DNA from: an alpha proteobacterium U9-1i
Lineage (GTDB): Bacteria > Pseudomonadota > Alphaproteobacteria > Caulobacterales > Aquidulcibacteraceae
Length of the DNA stretch: 64,000 nucleotides
Assembly: GCA_000974665.1 (NCBI GenBank)
Contig: BBSY01000002.1
Span: 1,178,001 to 1,242,000, forward strand
Reading direction: 5' to 3'
Both the position numbers and the translations under genes were made by a program. Every line of letters starts with the position of its first letter. Within the stretch, counting starts at the first letter, position 1. Shown here piece by piece: positions 33,534-42,323 of the stretch. The notes under the pieces are model-generated. The model made no database searches, was not told where the DNA came from, and was given only the letters and a program-made list of their open reading frames with translations.

Positions 33534-35132
33534 CTAACCCGGCGCGCCCGCCAGCAGCGCCTCAACCGCGAACCGCCGCGCGTCGTCGGCGAGCCCTGCC
33601 GCACGGAGCGCGCGAATGACGCGCTCCAGGCTTTCCGCATCGAGCCGCGCCGGCCCGGCTTCGCCGCCAGCGACGATCGCGAGCAGCGCGACTTCGCCGC
33701 CCGCCCGGCGTTCCACGGCGTTCGAAAGCGCCAGCATCGCGCCCGCATCGGCGCGCGCGCCACCCGTCGGCGCGTTCGCCAGCACAAACGCCTGCGCGCC
33801 TTCGTCGGCCGGCAAGCCGATCGCCGAAAGGATCGCGACATCGCGCGCCGCCGCGCGCGCTTGGCTTGCGCCCGCCGCATCAATGCGCCGCCGCACCGCC
33901 ATCACGCCTTCTTGCCCACGCGCGCCCGCAAGCACGGCGAGCGCTGCATCGAGCGTCGCCAAGCCTGCTGCCTCAGCGCCGGCGTCGCGCGCAGCTTGTG
34001 TCAGGCGCCGGCCAAGCACGGCGTCGCCCGTTGCGATGGCCGCACGTGCAAACAGAAGCGCACCCGCTTGGCTCGGCGCTGCAGTGAACGCAGCGATGTC
34101 GTCCTTGAAGAACGCCGAAAAGCGCGCGAATTCCGCTGCCGAACTGGCGCGGCCAAGCAAGTCTGCGATGGCCGTTGCCGCGTCCGGAGAACCGGGCGCT
34201 GCCTGCACGCGGCGCAATGCCGAAGCCAGAGCCGGCAGGTTGGACGTCACCTCAGCCGGCGTCGCGGCGATGATCGCGCGCGCATCTGCGGCCGGCAGCA
34301 CGCCGCGAATGTAAGCGAGCGCGGCCGCTTGCGCGCGGATCGGTTGCGGCGCCGTGTCGGCGCGCGCCAGCGAAAGCAGAGCAAGCGTGGAGGCGTTGTT
34401 CAGCGGATTTGGCCCCGGCGTCAGCCGCGCGGCGAGAGAAAGCTGCGTCGTCAGGCTGTTTTCGTAGCGCGCAGCCGGCGGTCGCGCGGCCGGTGCGCCG
34501 CCCGCGGCAGCCACCGCGCCGGTGTACCAAGCGTCCGCCGCGTTTTGCGCGCGCGCCAATTCAAGCGCCAAATCCGCTGCCGCGCGATCGCCGCCAACCG
34601 CTGCGCAATACGCGCGCAAGCGCAAAATGAAGGGCGGCGGTTGTTCAGCCTGCGCGGCGCGGCCGCGCGCACATGCTTCGGCGCGGCGTCCGCGCGCAAG
34701 TTCCGCTTGCGCCGCATATTGCGCGATCAGCGGATCGTTGAGCGCGGCGCCTGCGCCAGAGGCCATCACCGCGAGATCGTCGGCCAAACCCAATTTGCCC
34801 AACGCTTCGAAGCGCTCGCGTGCGGCGGCGGCGCTCTCACCACGCGGCGCTTCCGCGCCCGACGCCAGTACGCGGCGCGCCAGCATTTGCGCCGCCGCTG
34901 ATTGCGGCGCGGCGGGGAGGCGGTCCAGCAGAACGGCGATGACGCTGGCGTCGCTGTTGCGCCAGAGATCGGCGCCGAACGCGCCTTGCGCTTGGCTCAA
35001 CGCGCCGACGCTGAAGCCGTCGAGCTGTGTCAGCTGCTGCGTCTCCACCGGCGTCGGCATTTGCGATTGCGCGGCGGCGGCGCCTGGAAGCGCCAATGCA
35101 AGCGCGCCGAGCGCGAAAGCGCGAATGACCAT
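33534..35132 (-). CDS. exported Ala-rich helical-repeat protein, function unknown
   Basis: 532 residues, unusually rich in Ala. A Sec signal peptide (about residues 1-21, ending AAAAQS) sends it to the periplasm. The rest is almost wholly helical, with repeated ~35-residue units of the form A-L-x-L-A-R-A, suggestive of TPR- or HEAT-like solenoids. No catalytic motif. A neighbour 5 bases upstream encodes a one-helix membrane protein, and the pair diverges from aroK, a placement consistent with a conserved lineage-specific envelope protein. Long antisense frames over this gene are an artefact of its GC-rich codons. Confidence 0.8.
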   Translation of the reverse strand: MVIRAFALGALALALPGAAAAQSQMPTPVETQQLTQLDGFSVGALSQAQGAFGADLWRNSDASVIAVLLDRLPAAPQSAAAQMLARRVLASGAEAPRGESAAAARERFEALGKLGLADDLAVMASGAGAALNDPLIAQYAAQAELARGRRAEACARGRAAQAEQPPPFILRLRAYCAAVGGDRAAADLALELARAQNAADAWYTGAVAAAGGAPAARPPAARYENSLTTQLSLAARLTPGPNPLNNASTLALLSLARADTAPQPIRAQAAALAYIRGVLPAADARAIIAATPAEVTSNLPALASALRRVQAAPGSPDAATAIADLLGRASSAAEFARFSAFFKDDIAAFTAAPSQAGALLFARAAIATGDAVLGRRLTQAARDAGAEAAGLATLDAALAVLAGARGQEGVMAVRRRIDAAGASQARAAARDVAILSAIGLPADEGAQAFVLANAPTGGARADAGAMLALSNAVERRAGGEVALLAIVAGGEAGPARLDAESLERVIRALRAAGLADDARRFAVEALLAGAPG

Positions 35133-35137
35133 GTGAG

Positions 35138-35332
35138 TTATTCCTTGAATGCGTCCGGCAGCTCGACGCGGATCTCGCGCGGCTCAGGCGCGAGCACGTC
35201 GGCTTGGCGGATAAAAAAGATGAATGCGCCGATCAGAACGAAAGCGCCCGCGCCAATGGCGATCCAGCGCCGCTCGGGATGGTTCCGACCGAACGAGCTG
35301 CGGCGGCGTCTGCGTCTCAAACTGGACCCCAT
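35138..35332 (-). CDS. single-pass membrane protein, hypothetical
   Basis: 64 residues: an Arg-rich cytoplasmic start (RRRRRRS), one hydrophobic helix (about 24-42) and a short acidic tail. Five bases separate it from the exported repeat protein, which probably is its functional partner. Divergent from aroK, with a 95-base interval holding both promoters. Confidence 0.65.
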   Translation of the reverse strand: MGSSLRRRRRRSSFGRNHPERRWIAIGAGAFVLIGAFIFFIRQADVLAPEPREIRVELPDAFKE

Positions 35333-35427
35333 TGGCGCTTAACGTTGCGGCGAAGCCAGATTGGCCTCAAAATGTGGCGAGTTTCTAACCTGGCCGGCTT
35401 AACCATAGCGGTCTTTTGAGGTGATTC

Positions 35428-36030
35428 GTGAGCCGGCCCGACAGCAGCGACATCGGCGAGCGCCCAGACGCCGCCGCCGAGCTGCGCCGGCAGGCGGAGG
35501 GGATCAGTCTCGAACGCACTTTGGTGCTGGTCGGCCTCATGGGCGCCGGGAAAACCACAGTCGGCCGGCGCCTGGCCGCCGCCCTTGGCGTTCCGTTTCG
35601 CGATGCGGACGAAGAGATCGTCCGCGCCGCCGGCATGAGCATCGACGACATCTTCGCGCAACAGGGCGAATGCGAGTTTCGTCGCGGCGAACGGCGCGTG
35701 ATCGCGCGGCTGATCAAGGAGCCGCCGCACGTGCTCGCCACCGGCGGCGGCGCGTTCATCGATCCCTCCACCCGCGCGCTCCTCAATGCGGAAGCGTTGA
35801 CCGTCTGGCTGCGCGCGCCGCTCGAAGTGCTGATGCGCCGCGTCGCCCGCCGCAACGATCGCCCGTTGCTGAAGGAGGACGATCCCGAAGCGGTGATGCG
35901 GCGGCTGATGGAGGTGCGTTATCCGCTCTATGCCGAAGCGCACTTGACCATCGACAGCGGCAACGGCCCGCACAACAGCGCGGTCGCCGATGTACTTGCG
36001 GCGATCCATGAACGCCAGGCCAAAGCATGA
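35428..36030 (+). CDS. aroK: shikimate kinase
   Basis: 200 residues, GTG start. Walker A GLMGAGKTTVGRRLA (about residue 38), DADEEI for shikimate/Mg2+ binding, and the FRRGER block and GGGAF loop are all present. It phosphorylates shikimate at O3 with ATP in the chorismate pathway. The ~25-residue N-terminal extension is usual in this lineage. ATGA overlap with aroB. Confidence 0.95.
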   Translation: MSRPDSSDIGERPDAAAELRRQAEGISLERTLVLVGLMGAGKTTVGRRLAAALGVPFRDADEEIVRAAGMSIDDIFAQQGECEFRRGERRVIARLIKEPPHVLATGGGAFIDPSTRALLNAEALTVWLRAPLEVLMRRVARRNDRPLLKEDDPEAVMRRLMEVRYPLYAEAHLTIDSGNGPHNSAVADVLAAIHERQAKA

Positions 36031-37133
36031 GCGAAAAAATCAAGATCGATCTCGATGCCCGATCCTATGACGTGCATGTCGGCCAAGGCTTGCTGAAGCG
36101 CGCCGGCGAATTGATCGCCCCGTTCGCGCCCAACAGGCGCGTGTTCATCGTCACCGACGCCAACGTCGCCAAGCTCCATCGCAGCACGTTGGTGGCCTCG
36201 CTCGAAGAGCGCAGCATCGCCAATTGGACGATCGTGCTGCCGCCCGGCGAGGAGCAAAAGAACTTCGACGGCCTTGAACGCGTCAGCCGCCAATTGCTGC
36301 AAGCCGGCATCAGCCGCAACGATCTGGTGGTCGCGCTCGGCGGCGGCGTGATCGGCGACCTTGCCGGCCTCAGCGCCGGAATCACAATGCGCGGAATCGA
36401 CTTCGTGCAAATCCCGACGACACTTCTGGCGCAAGTGGATTCCAGCGTCGGCGGCAAAACCGCGATCGACACGCCCGAAGGCAAAAACCTCATCGGCCTG
36501 TTCCATCAGCCGCGCCTGGTGCTGGCAGACCAGGACGTGCTCGCAACTTTGTCGCCGCGCGAGCGGCTGTGCGGTTACGCCGAGATCGTCAAGATCGGCC
36601 TCATCAGCGATCCGGCCTTCTTCGCCTGGTGCGAAGCCAACGCCGCGCGCGTCCTTGCCTGCGATCCCGCCGCGCTCACACACGCCGTCACCACGGCCGT
36701 CAAAGTCAAAGCCGCCATCGTCGCCGCTGATGAGCGCGAAGCGGGCGTCCGCGCGCTGCTCAATCTCGGCCACACCTTCGGCCACGCGCTCGAAACCCAA
36801 GCCGGCTATTCCGGCGCGTTGCTGCACGGCGAAGCGGTCGGGACAGGCATGGCGCTCGCTTACCAATATTCCGCTCGTCTTGGCCTCATGCCGCCAGACG
36901 AAACGCAGCGCGTCCGCGCGCACCTCGAAAGCGCCGGCTTCATCACAGACCTGCGTGCGCTCCCCGGGGCGCCGTTTGACGCTGACAAAACCCTCGCCCT
37001 CATGGCCGGCGACAAGAAAGCCGAAGCCGGCCGCCTCACGCTCGTGCTCGCACGCGGCATCGGCAAAGCCTTCGTCCAGAAGGAAGCAGACGCCGGCGCC
37101 CTACGCACATTCCTCGAAGAAGAGCTGAAATGA
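36027..37133 (+). CDS. aroB: 3-dehydroquinate synthase
   Basis: 368 residues. NAD-binding LPPGEEQKNFDGLE, GGGVIGDLAGLSAG, PTTLLAQVDSSVGGKTAID and the zinc-ligand segment LNLGHTFGHALET identify it. It converts DAHP to 3-dehydroquinate, the second shikimate step. Translationally coupled to aroK upstream and to the CNNM-type gene downstream by 4-base overlaps. Confidence 0.97.
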   Translation: MSEKIKIDLDARSYDVHVGQGLLKRAGELIAPFAPNRRVFIVTDANVAKLHRSTLVASLEERSIANWTIVLPPGEEQKNFDGLERVSRQLLQAGISRNDLVVALGGGVIGDLAGLSAGITMRGIDFVQIPTTLLAQVDSSVGGKTAIDTPEGKNLIGLFHQPRLVLADQDVLATLSPRERLCGYAEIVKIGLISDPAFFAWCEANAARVLACDPAALTHAVTTAVKVKAAIVAADEREAGVRALLNLGHTFGHALETQAGYSGALLHGEAVGTGMALAYQYSARLGLMPPDETQRVRAHLESAGFITDLRALPGAPFDADKTLALMAGDKKAEAGRLTLVLARGIGKAFVQKEADAGALRTFLEEELK

Positions 37134-38410
37134 CCACTTCGCTTGTGATCGCGGCGCTTATCATCGCCGCGCTAATCCTCCTCAATGCGTTCTTCTCAGC
37201 CGCCGAGACCGCGCTCACCGGCGCCTCGCGCGCGCGCATGGCGACGCTTGAGCGCGAAGGCGACAAGCAAGCCGCGCGCGTCAACAAGCTCAACGAAAAC
37301 CGCGAGCGTATGATCGGCGCGGTGCTGCTCGGCGCCAACATCGTGCAGGTCGCGGCCTCCGCGATCAGCTCCACCATTTTCGGCGCCATGTACGGCGAGT
37401 ACGCCTGGATCGTCACAGTCGGCGTGCTGACGCCGCTGCTGCTCATTTTCGGTGAGGTCGGCCCGAAAACACTGGCCATCACCGCCGCCGACAACATCGC
37501 CCGCATCGTCGCTTTGCCGGTGCAATGGATGGTGCGTTTCCTCTCACCGGTGGTCAGCGCCGTGCAGTGGATCGTGAACAACGGCCTGAAACTGTTCGGC
37601 GTGCGCGTTGACGAAACCGTCGACGTCCTCTCCGCGGCGCGCGCCGAAATCGGCGGCGCCATCGAGTTGCACGCGGAAGAGGGCGGCGTCGAAGCTGAGC
37701 AGCGAGACCGTCTGCGCGGCGCGCTCGATCTCTCCGATCTCACCATCGCCGACGTGATGATCCACCGCAAAGCCATCAAGACGCTCGACATCGATTTGCC
37801 GCCGCGCGAGATCATCGCCCAGGCGATGGCGTCCTCGCACACGCGTCTGCCGCTCTACAAAGACGAGCCCGAGAACATCGTCGGCGTGCTGCACGCGCGC
37901 GATCTCTTGCGCGCGGTGTCCGAGCATGGCCGCGACGGCTTTGACGTTTCAGAGATCAAGCGCGAAGCTTGGTTCACGCCGATGACGACGAGCGCGGAAG
38001 ATCAGCTCGCCGAATTCCTGCGCCGGCGCGAGCATTTCGCGTTGGTGGTGGACGAATACGGCGCGCTCATGGGCCTCGTCACGCTCGAGGATATCCTCGA
38101 AGAGATCGTCGGCGACATCAAGGACGAGCACGACATCGCCGTCCAAGGTGTGCGCCCGCAGCCCGATGGCAGCGTCAATGTCGATGGCGCCGTGCCGATC
38201 CGCGATCTCAACCGCGTGATGAATTGGACTTTGCCCGACGAAGAAGCCGTCACCGTCGCCGGCCTCGTCATCCACGAAGCCCAAGCCATCCCAGACCCCG
38301 GCCAACGCTTCGCCTTCCACGGCTATCGCTTCCAGGTGCTGCGCCGCCAGCGCAACCAGATCACCGCGCTGCGCGTCGAGCGCGAGGTGCTGGAGGAGGA
38401 GACAGGCTAA
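37130..38410 (+). CDS. CNNM/CorC-HlyC family transporter-like protein
   Basis: 426 residues. N-terminal DUF21 membrane domain with about four helices (residues 1-190; SAAETALTGASRARM is the signature), two CBS domains (about 210-335; MIHRKAIKTLD and VDEYGALMGLVTLEDILEEIVG) and a CorC_HlyC C-terminal domain. Such proteins take part in Mg2+/Co2+ efflux and are often annotated hemolysins. ATGA overlap with aroB, an arrangement seen in other Caulobacterales. Confidence 0.9.
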   Translation: MTTSLVIAALIIAALILLNAFFSAAETALTGASRARMATLEREGDKQAARVNKLNENRERMIGAVLLGANIVQVAASAISSTIFGAMYGEYAWIVTVGVLTPLLLIFGEVGPKTLAITAADNIARIVALPVQWMVRFLSPVVSAVQWIVNNGLKLFGVRVDETVDVLSAARAEIGGAIELHAEEGGVEAEQRDRLRGALDLSDLTIADVMIHRKAIKTLDIDLPPREIIAQAMASSHTRLPLYKDEPENIVGVLHARDLLRAVSEHGRDGFDVSEIKREAWFTPMTTSAEDQLAEFLRRREHFALVVDEYGALMGLVTLEDILEEIVGDIKDEHDIAVQGVRPQPDGSVNVDGAVPIRDLNRVMNWTLPDEEAVTVAGLVIHEAQAIPDPGQRFAFHGYRFQVLRRQRNQITALRVEREVLEEETG

Positions 38411-38802
38411 GCCAGCGGCGCATCCGCGAGCCGCTCCACGCGCGCCGCCTGCGCGAACAACCACGCCGCGCCGCCATACATCGCCGCGAACATCGCGTTC
38501 ACGCCAACGATCTCCGCAACGGAACTGATCGGCGAATTGTGCATGCCCAGCGCCAGCGCGATCACCGTGACGCCGCCAATCGCAAACACCATCGCCAACG
38601 CCGCGCGCACCATGCCGGCCGCTCTAAATCGTCCAAGCAAAGCCGCTGTCGCGCCGATCGCGAACACGCCGAAATACATCCGGTCCGCCGGATCACCCTC
38701 AACCGCGAGCACCCCCAACGCGCCCATCGCCCAAACCAGCATCAGCGAAGCAAACCCCGCCAATCCCCATCCCAACAGATAAAACGACGTCCGTGTCCGC
38801 AT
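38407..38802 (-). CDS. four-helix integral membrane protein, hypothetical
   Basis: 131 residues from ATG 38802, preceded by GGAGG (38808-38812 on the minus strand); TTG 38814 is rejected for that reason. Four hydrophobic segments, no recognised domain. Convergent with the CNNM gene, with a 4-base overlap. The 229 bases upstream hold the first palindromic repeat. Confidence 0.7.
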   Translation of the reverse strand: MRTRTSFYLLGWGLAGFASLMLVWAMGALGVLAVEGDPADRMYFGVFAIGATAALLGRFRAAGMVRAALAMVFAIGGVTVIALALGMHNSPISSVAEIVGVNAMFAAMYGGAAWLFAQAARVERLADAPLA

Positions 38803-38904
38803 CGCATCCTCCAACCGATGCGCGCAAACATGCGAGCCCGCGCAAAGCCACGCGACCCGAGTTATTCAGCAGATTTTGTGCAGGGGTGGGGTGCTATACG
38901 CCGC

Positions 38905-39014
38905 CGTCATCCCGGACGCGCAAAGCGCGATCCGGGACCCAGGAAATCGTGGAGCGCCTTGCACCCCCTGGGTCCCGGCTCTACGCCGGTAAAGCGGCTC
39001 CGGCCGGGATGACG
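38905..39014. repeat. palindromic intergenic repeat, copy 1
   Basis: 110 bases bounded by CGTCATCCCGG (38905-38915) and its exact inverse CCGGGATGACG (39004-39014), with the inner GATCCGGGACCCAGG and CCTGGGTCCCGG also complementary. The RNA or single strand would fold into one long hairpin. Same family as copies 2 and 3 beyond the GIY-YIG gene. It ends 17 bases before the GTG start. Confidence 0.85.
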
Positions 39015-39031
39015 GAAGGGGGGGTGAGTTC

Positions 39032-39328
39032 GTGGCGCGCTACGATTTCATCGCTGTTTACATCATGACCAACAAGCGCAACGGCACGCTCTACACTGGC
39101 CTCTCAAGCGATCTGCCGCCACGTATTCAGCTTCATCGCGAAGGCCGCGTTCCAGGCTTTACGCGGGACTATGATTGCAAGCTGCTCGTTTGGTTTGAGC
39201 AACACAGCTTCATGCACGAAGCAATCAAACGCGAAAAACAAATCAAACGCTGGCGCCGCGCCTGGAAGCTCGAAATGATCGAGACCCTGAATCCCGATTG
39301 GCGCGATCTGTATCTCGATTTCCTTTAG
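39032..39328 (+). CDS. GIY-YIG nuclease family protein
   Basis: 98 residues, GTG start. The single-domain UPF0213/YhbQ-like pattern is present: YIMTNKRNGTLYTGLSSDLPPR (a GIY-YIG variant, Tyr and Tyr-x-Gly kept), HREGRVPGFTRDY, and the Glu in EAIKREKQIKRW. A small DNA nuclease of unknown cellular role. It sits between palindromic repeats on both sides (copy 1 upstream, copies 2 and 3 downstream). Confidence 0.9.
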   Translation: MARYDFIAVYIMTNKRNGTLYTGLSSDLPPRIQLHREGRVPGFTRDYDCKLLVWFEQHSFMHEAIKREKQIKRWRRAWKLEMIETLNPDWRDLYLDFL

Positions 39329-39349
39329 CCCACCTAACCCACACACCCC

Positions 39350-39453
39350 CGTCATCCCGGAGCCGCGAAGCGGCATCCGGGACCCAGCAGATGATAGAGC
39401 GCCGCGCCTACTGCCTCTGGGTCCGGTTCTCGCTCCGTTCGGTCGGGATGACG
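39350..39453. repeat. palindromic intergenic repeat, copy 2
   Basis: 104 bases, CGTCATCCCGG at the left and CGGGATGACG at the right, beginning 21 bases after the GIY-YIG stop. About nine tenths of positions match copy 3, with differences concentrated in the centre of the hairpin. Confidence 0.85.
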
Positions 39454-39501
39454 GAAGTGCTCGCGTCCATCGCCGCACCACGCTTCCAACCTCACACACT
39501 C

Positions 39502-39606
39502 CGTCATCCCGGAGCCGCGAAGCGGCATCCGGGACCCAGGAGATCATAGAGCGCCGCGCCTGCTGCCTCTGGGTCAGGGCTCTCGCTCCGCTCGGCCGGG
39601 ATGACG
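39502..39606. repeat. palindromic intergenic repeat, copy 3
   Basis: 105 bases, same termini and the shared GAGCCGCGAAGCGGCATCC inner hairpin as copy 2. It lies 48 bases after copy 2. The rest of the interval to 39726 shows no gene. Confidence 0.85.
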
Positions 39607-39726
39607 GAGGTGTTTTTGCCTCTCTCCCCAATCCCCGCAAAACTCCGCTCCGCGCCCTGAACCGCAAGCGTCGCGCCAAAATCTATCCCACACCCCACCG
39701 CGCGCTCGTACACTCATCGCGCAAAC

Positions 39727-40230
39727 ATGAAACGGCCCATCGCCCCACCTCAGATCAACCGCCGTCTCGTCCGCTTCATCAGCTGGGCGGGGCTTTGGCT
39801 TGTGTGGGCGGGCGCGGTGCTTGCTGGCGTCAGCTGTGGCTTTCGCAAGTCGCGCAAGTTCGAAGCGCCGCGCCATCACCTCGCGCAGATGACGCGCTTC
39901 GTCCTCACCGTGTTGATGATCCGCGCCGCGTCTTTGGTGAAGCACATCCAGCGCGGGCCGTTCGCCTTTGGCCCGAAAGCAGGCCGGCGCATGGGCTGGC
40001 GCGCGCAGATCGGCGGCGCGTTGCGCAAAAAACTCCGCGCGCCCACGTTGCTCGGCCGCATCGCCAAACTGCGCGACGCGCTCAACCATCCCGAAAAATA
40101 TCTGCGCGCGATCGCCAAGCGCATCGCCCGCAATTTCACGAAAGTGCTGCGCCTCTACGCGCCTGCTTTTCTCGTCGCCGCGCTCAGCGCGCCGTTGGCG
40201 CAAAGCGAACCCGCCTTCGACAGCTCATAG
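39727..40230 (+). CDS. basic membrane-anchored hypothetical protein
   Basis: 167 residues. One hydrophobic segment near the N-terminus (about 17-36), then a strongly basic, helical middle (Arg/Lys-rich, 70-140) and a second weak hydrophobic segment near the end. No recognised domain. Codon use is like the neighbours. Function unknown. Confidence 0.65.
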   Translation: MKRPIAPPQINRRLVRFISWAGLWLVWAGAVLAGVSCGFRKSRKFEAPRHHLAQMTRFVLTVLMIRAASLVKHIQRGPFAFGPKAGRRMGWRAQIGGALRKKLRAPTLLGRIAKLRDALNHPEKYLRAIAKRIARNFTKVLRLYAPAFLVAALSAPLAQSEPAFDSS

Positions 40231-40303
40231 CGCCGCGTCCAAAACTCAAACGCCAACACCGTGCGGAGCTCGCTCCGCGCGGGCGCCGGCGCTTGTCTGG
40301 CAA

Positions 40304-40873
40304 TCAGCGCTGGATCGAGGCGGTGTTGTTGTCCATGTCGCAATCCTGCACCGGGCCGCGCCGCGGCGCGTAGGTGAGGCGGATGCGCAGAGGGCGTCGC
40401 GCGGCTTCCGCCGGCACCACGGCGCGCAGATAGCCGCGCCAGGATTGGCCGGGCCCAAGGCTCACCGAGCCCGGGCGGCCGCCGTCGGATGTGGTGGAAG
40501 CCGGCGCGGCGAATTCAGCCGGTGGCGGCAGCGGCGCTTGGTACACCTGCTGCGGCCCGCCGGGCGTAGTGTACTCCAGCGACAGCCATTGCTGAGCCGC
40601 GTCCTGGGCGACGTATGCCGCGCCGCCCGCGTTGCGGACTTCGTAGCGCACCGACACTTCGCCAGGGGCCAACGGCGTCGCATTCGGCGCCAGCGCGCCA
40701 ACCGCGTAATCGCCGATGGCGAGGTCCGCGCAGCGCATGATCGGCGCCGGCGGACGAGGCGGAGCTTTGCCCTTGTCGCGCCCGCCGCCGCCCCCGCCGC
40801 TGCCTTGAGCGAGCGCGGTGCCGCCAGCGATCGCAACCGCGGCGAGTAACCCAGCAATAACAATGGCGCGCAT
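40304..40873 (-). CDS. exported CARDB-like hypothetical protein
   Basis: 189 residues from ATG 40873. Sec signal peptide (about 1-22), a Gly-rich linker (SGGGGGGR), a Pro-rich stretch, then a beta-rich region with VSVRYEVRNAGGA and GPGQSWRGYLRAVVP and an end CDMDNNTASIQ, the pattern of CARDB/APHP Ig-like domains. Such domains mediate adhesion or structure outside the cytoplasm. No partner is evident; divergent from the PLP-enzyme gene. Confidence 0.65.
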   Translation of the reverse strand: MRAIVIAGLLAAVAIAGGTALAQGSGGGGGGRDKGKAPPRPPAPIMRCADLAIGDYAVGALAPNATPLAPGEVSVRYEVRNAGGAAYVAQDAAQQWLSLEYTTPGGPQQVYQAPLPPPAEFAAPASTTSDGGRPGSVSLGPGQSWRGYLRAVVPAEAARRPLRIRLTYAPRRGPVQDCDMDNNTASIQR

Positions 40874-40993
40874 GCGCGTTCCGTCCCCGAAAAAGGCCCT
40901 CGGCGGTGGGTATAGCAGAGGTGGGGCAGGGTCCAAACCGGCGCGCGCACCTGGGGATTGATCCGGGCAGGGGCCGCGGCGCAAGCTTTGGCG

Positions 40994-42223
40994 ATGAGAC
41001 AAGCTCTGCCCGCCACAGGCGCCGCCTGGCCCGCCCTCGAAGCCCAAATGGCGGCCCTGGCCGCCCATGACGTGAAATGGCGCGACGGCAAAGCCGCCAT
41101 CTACGTGTTCAACGCCGGCGAGGAGGTCGAGCGCGTCAAGAAAGCCGCCTATGCCGCGTTCGCCGAGGAAAATGGATTAGGCCCCGGCGCCTTCCCAAGC
41201 CTCGCCCAGATGGAGCGCGAAGTGGTGGGCTATGCCCTGGGTCTGCTCAACGCACCCGAAGGCGCCGCCGGCGCCATGACCAGCGGCGGCACAGATTCAA
41301 TCACCATGGCCGTCAAAGCCGCCCGCGATCACGCCCGCGCGACGCGCGGATTAAAGGGCCAAGCCAATGTCGTGCTGCCATACTCCGGCCACCCGGCCTT
41401 CGACAAAGCCTGCGCCCTTATGGAAATCGAGGTCAGGCGCGCGCCGCTGCGGGATTTGCTCGCCGACGCTGACGCCATCGAAGCCTTGGTCGACGACGCA
41501 ACCATCATGATCGTCGGTTCCGCCCCATGCTTCCCCTTCGGGCTGATCGATCCCATCGAAAAGTTGAGCGAACTCGCAGAACGTCGCGGCCTCTGGCTTC
41601 ACGTCGATGCCTGCGTTGGCGGCTTTATAGCGCCGTTTGCACGCATGAACGGCGCGGACCTGCCGGCGTTCGATTTCAGCGTCGCCGGCGTGTCGAGCAT
41701 GTCGGCGGACCTACACAAATACGGCTATTGCGCCAAAGGCGCGTCGGTCGTGCTGTTCCGTTCGCAAAAGCTGCGCGACCGTATGGACTTCGACGTCGGC
41801 CCCTGGCCGCTCGGCCGGATGCAAACGCCAACCCTCGCCGGCACCCGCCCTGGCGGCGCCATCGCCGCGGCGTGGGCGGTGATGAATTATCTGGGCGTTG
41901 AAGGCTATCGCGCGAAACAAAAGCTGGTCGTCGAAGCGCGCGAGAAAATCGAAGCCGGCATTGCAAAGCTAGGCTTCCGCGTTCTGGGCAACCCACAACT
42001 CGGGATCGTCAGCTTCACCCACGAAAGCGCCAACACGTTCGACATTTTGCGCGGCCTGCATCAACGCGGTTGGATAACCGCCGCGCTCATCGATCCCATG
42101 GCGTTGCACCTGATGCTGTCGCCAAAGCACGCCGAAATCGCGGGTGTGTACCTGGCAGATCTGGAAGCGGCGTTGAACGGCGGCGGCGGCGCGTCTGCCG
42201 CCGCGCACGGCTATGCGCGCTAA
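40994..42223 (+). CDS. PLP-dependent decarboxylase/lyase, sphingosine-1-phosphate-lyase-like
   Basis: 409 residues from ATG 40994. Fold-type I PLP enzyme: TSGGTDSITMAVKAAR, LHVDACVGG (PLP-binding Asp) and SADLHKYGYCAKGASVV with the PLP lysine near residue 242. The HKYGY-x-x-KG block is closer to sphingosine-1-phosphate lyases than to glutamate decarboxylases. Bacterial homologues cleave phosphorylated long-chain bases; Caulobacterales make sphingolipids, so the activity would make sense. It lacks the N-terminal membrane helix of eukaryotic enzymes. Confidence 0.82.
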   Translation: MRQALPATGAAWPALEAQMAALAAHDVKWRDGKAAIYVFNAGEEVERVKKAAYAAFAEENGLGPGAFPSLAQMEREVVGYALGLLNAPEGAAGAMTSGGTDSITMAVKAARDHARATRGLKGQANVVLPYSGHPAFDKACALMEIEVRRAPLRDLLADADAIEALVDDATIMIVGSAPCFPFGLIDPIEKLSELAERRGLWLHVDACVGGFIAPFARMNGADLPAFDFSVAGVSSMSADLHKYGYCAKGASVVLFRSQKLRDRMDFDVGPWPLGRMQTPTLAGTRPGGAIAAAWAVMNYLGVEGYRAKQKLVVEAREKIEAGIAKLGFRVLGNPQLGIVSFTHESANTFDILRGLHQRGWITAALIDPMALHLMLSPKHAEIAGVYLADLEAALNGGGGASAAAHGYAR

Positions 42224-42323
42224 GCGCCGCGACGGGGGCAGGAAAACTGCAGCGGCGTGCAGGTCCTTAGCGGCATATAAACGTCTCCACGTTAAGGTGT
42301 CGGCTTGTCCTCGGGGAAGTCAG

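Noticed and set aside
33462-34901. 479-codon + frame opposite the Ala-rich exported protein
   Set aside because: Very Arg/His-rich antisense frame caused by GCG/CGC codons; the minus gene has a signal peptide and operon context.
37969-39012. 347-codon + frame inside and beyond the CNNM-type gene
   Set aside because: Starts within a gene with clear domains and runs through the first palindromic repeat; Arg/Pro-rich non-protein composition.
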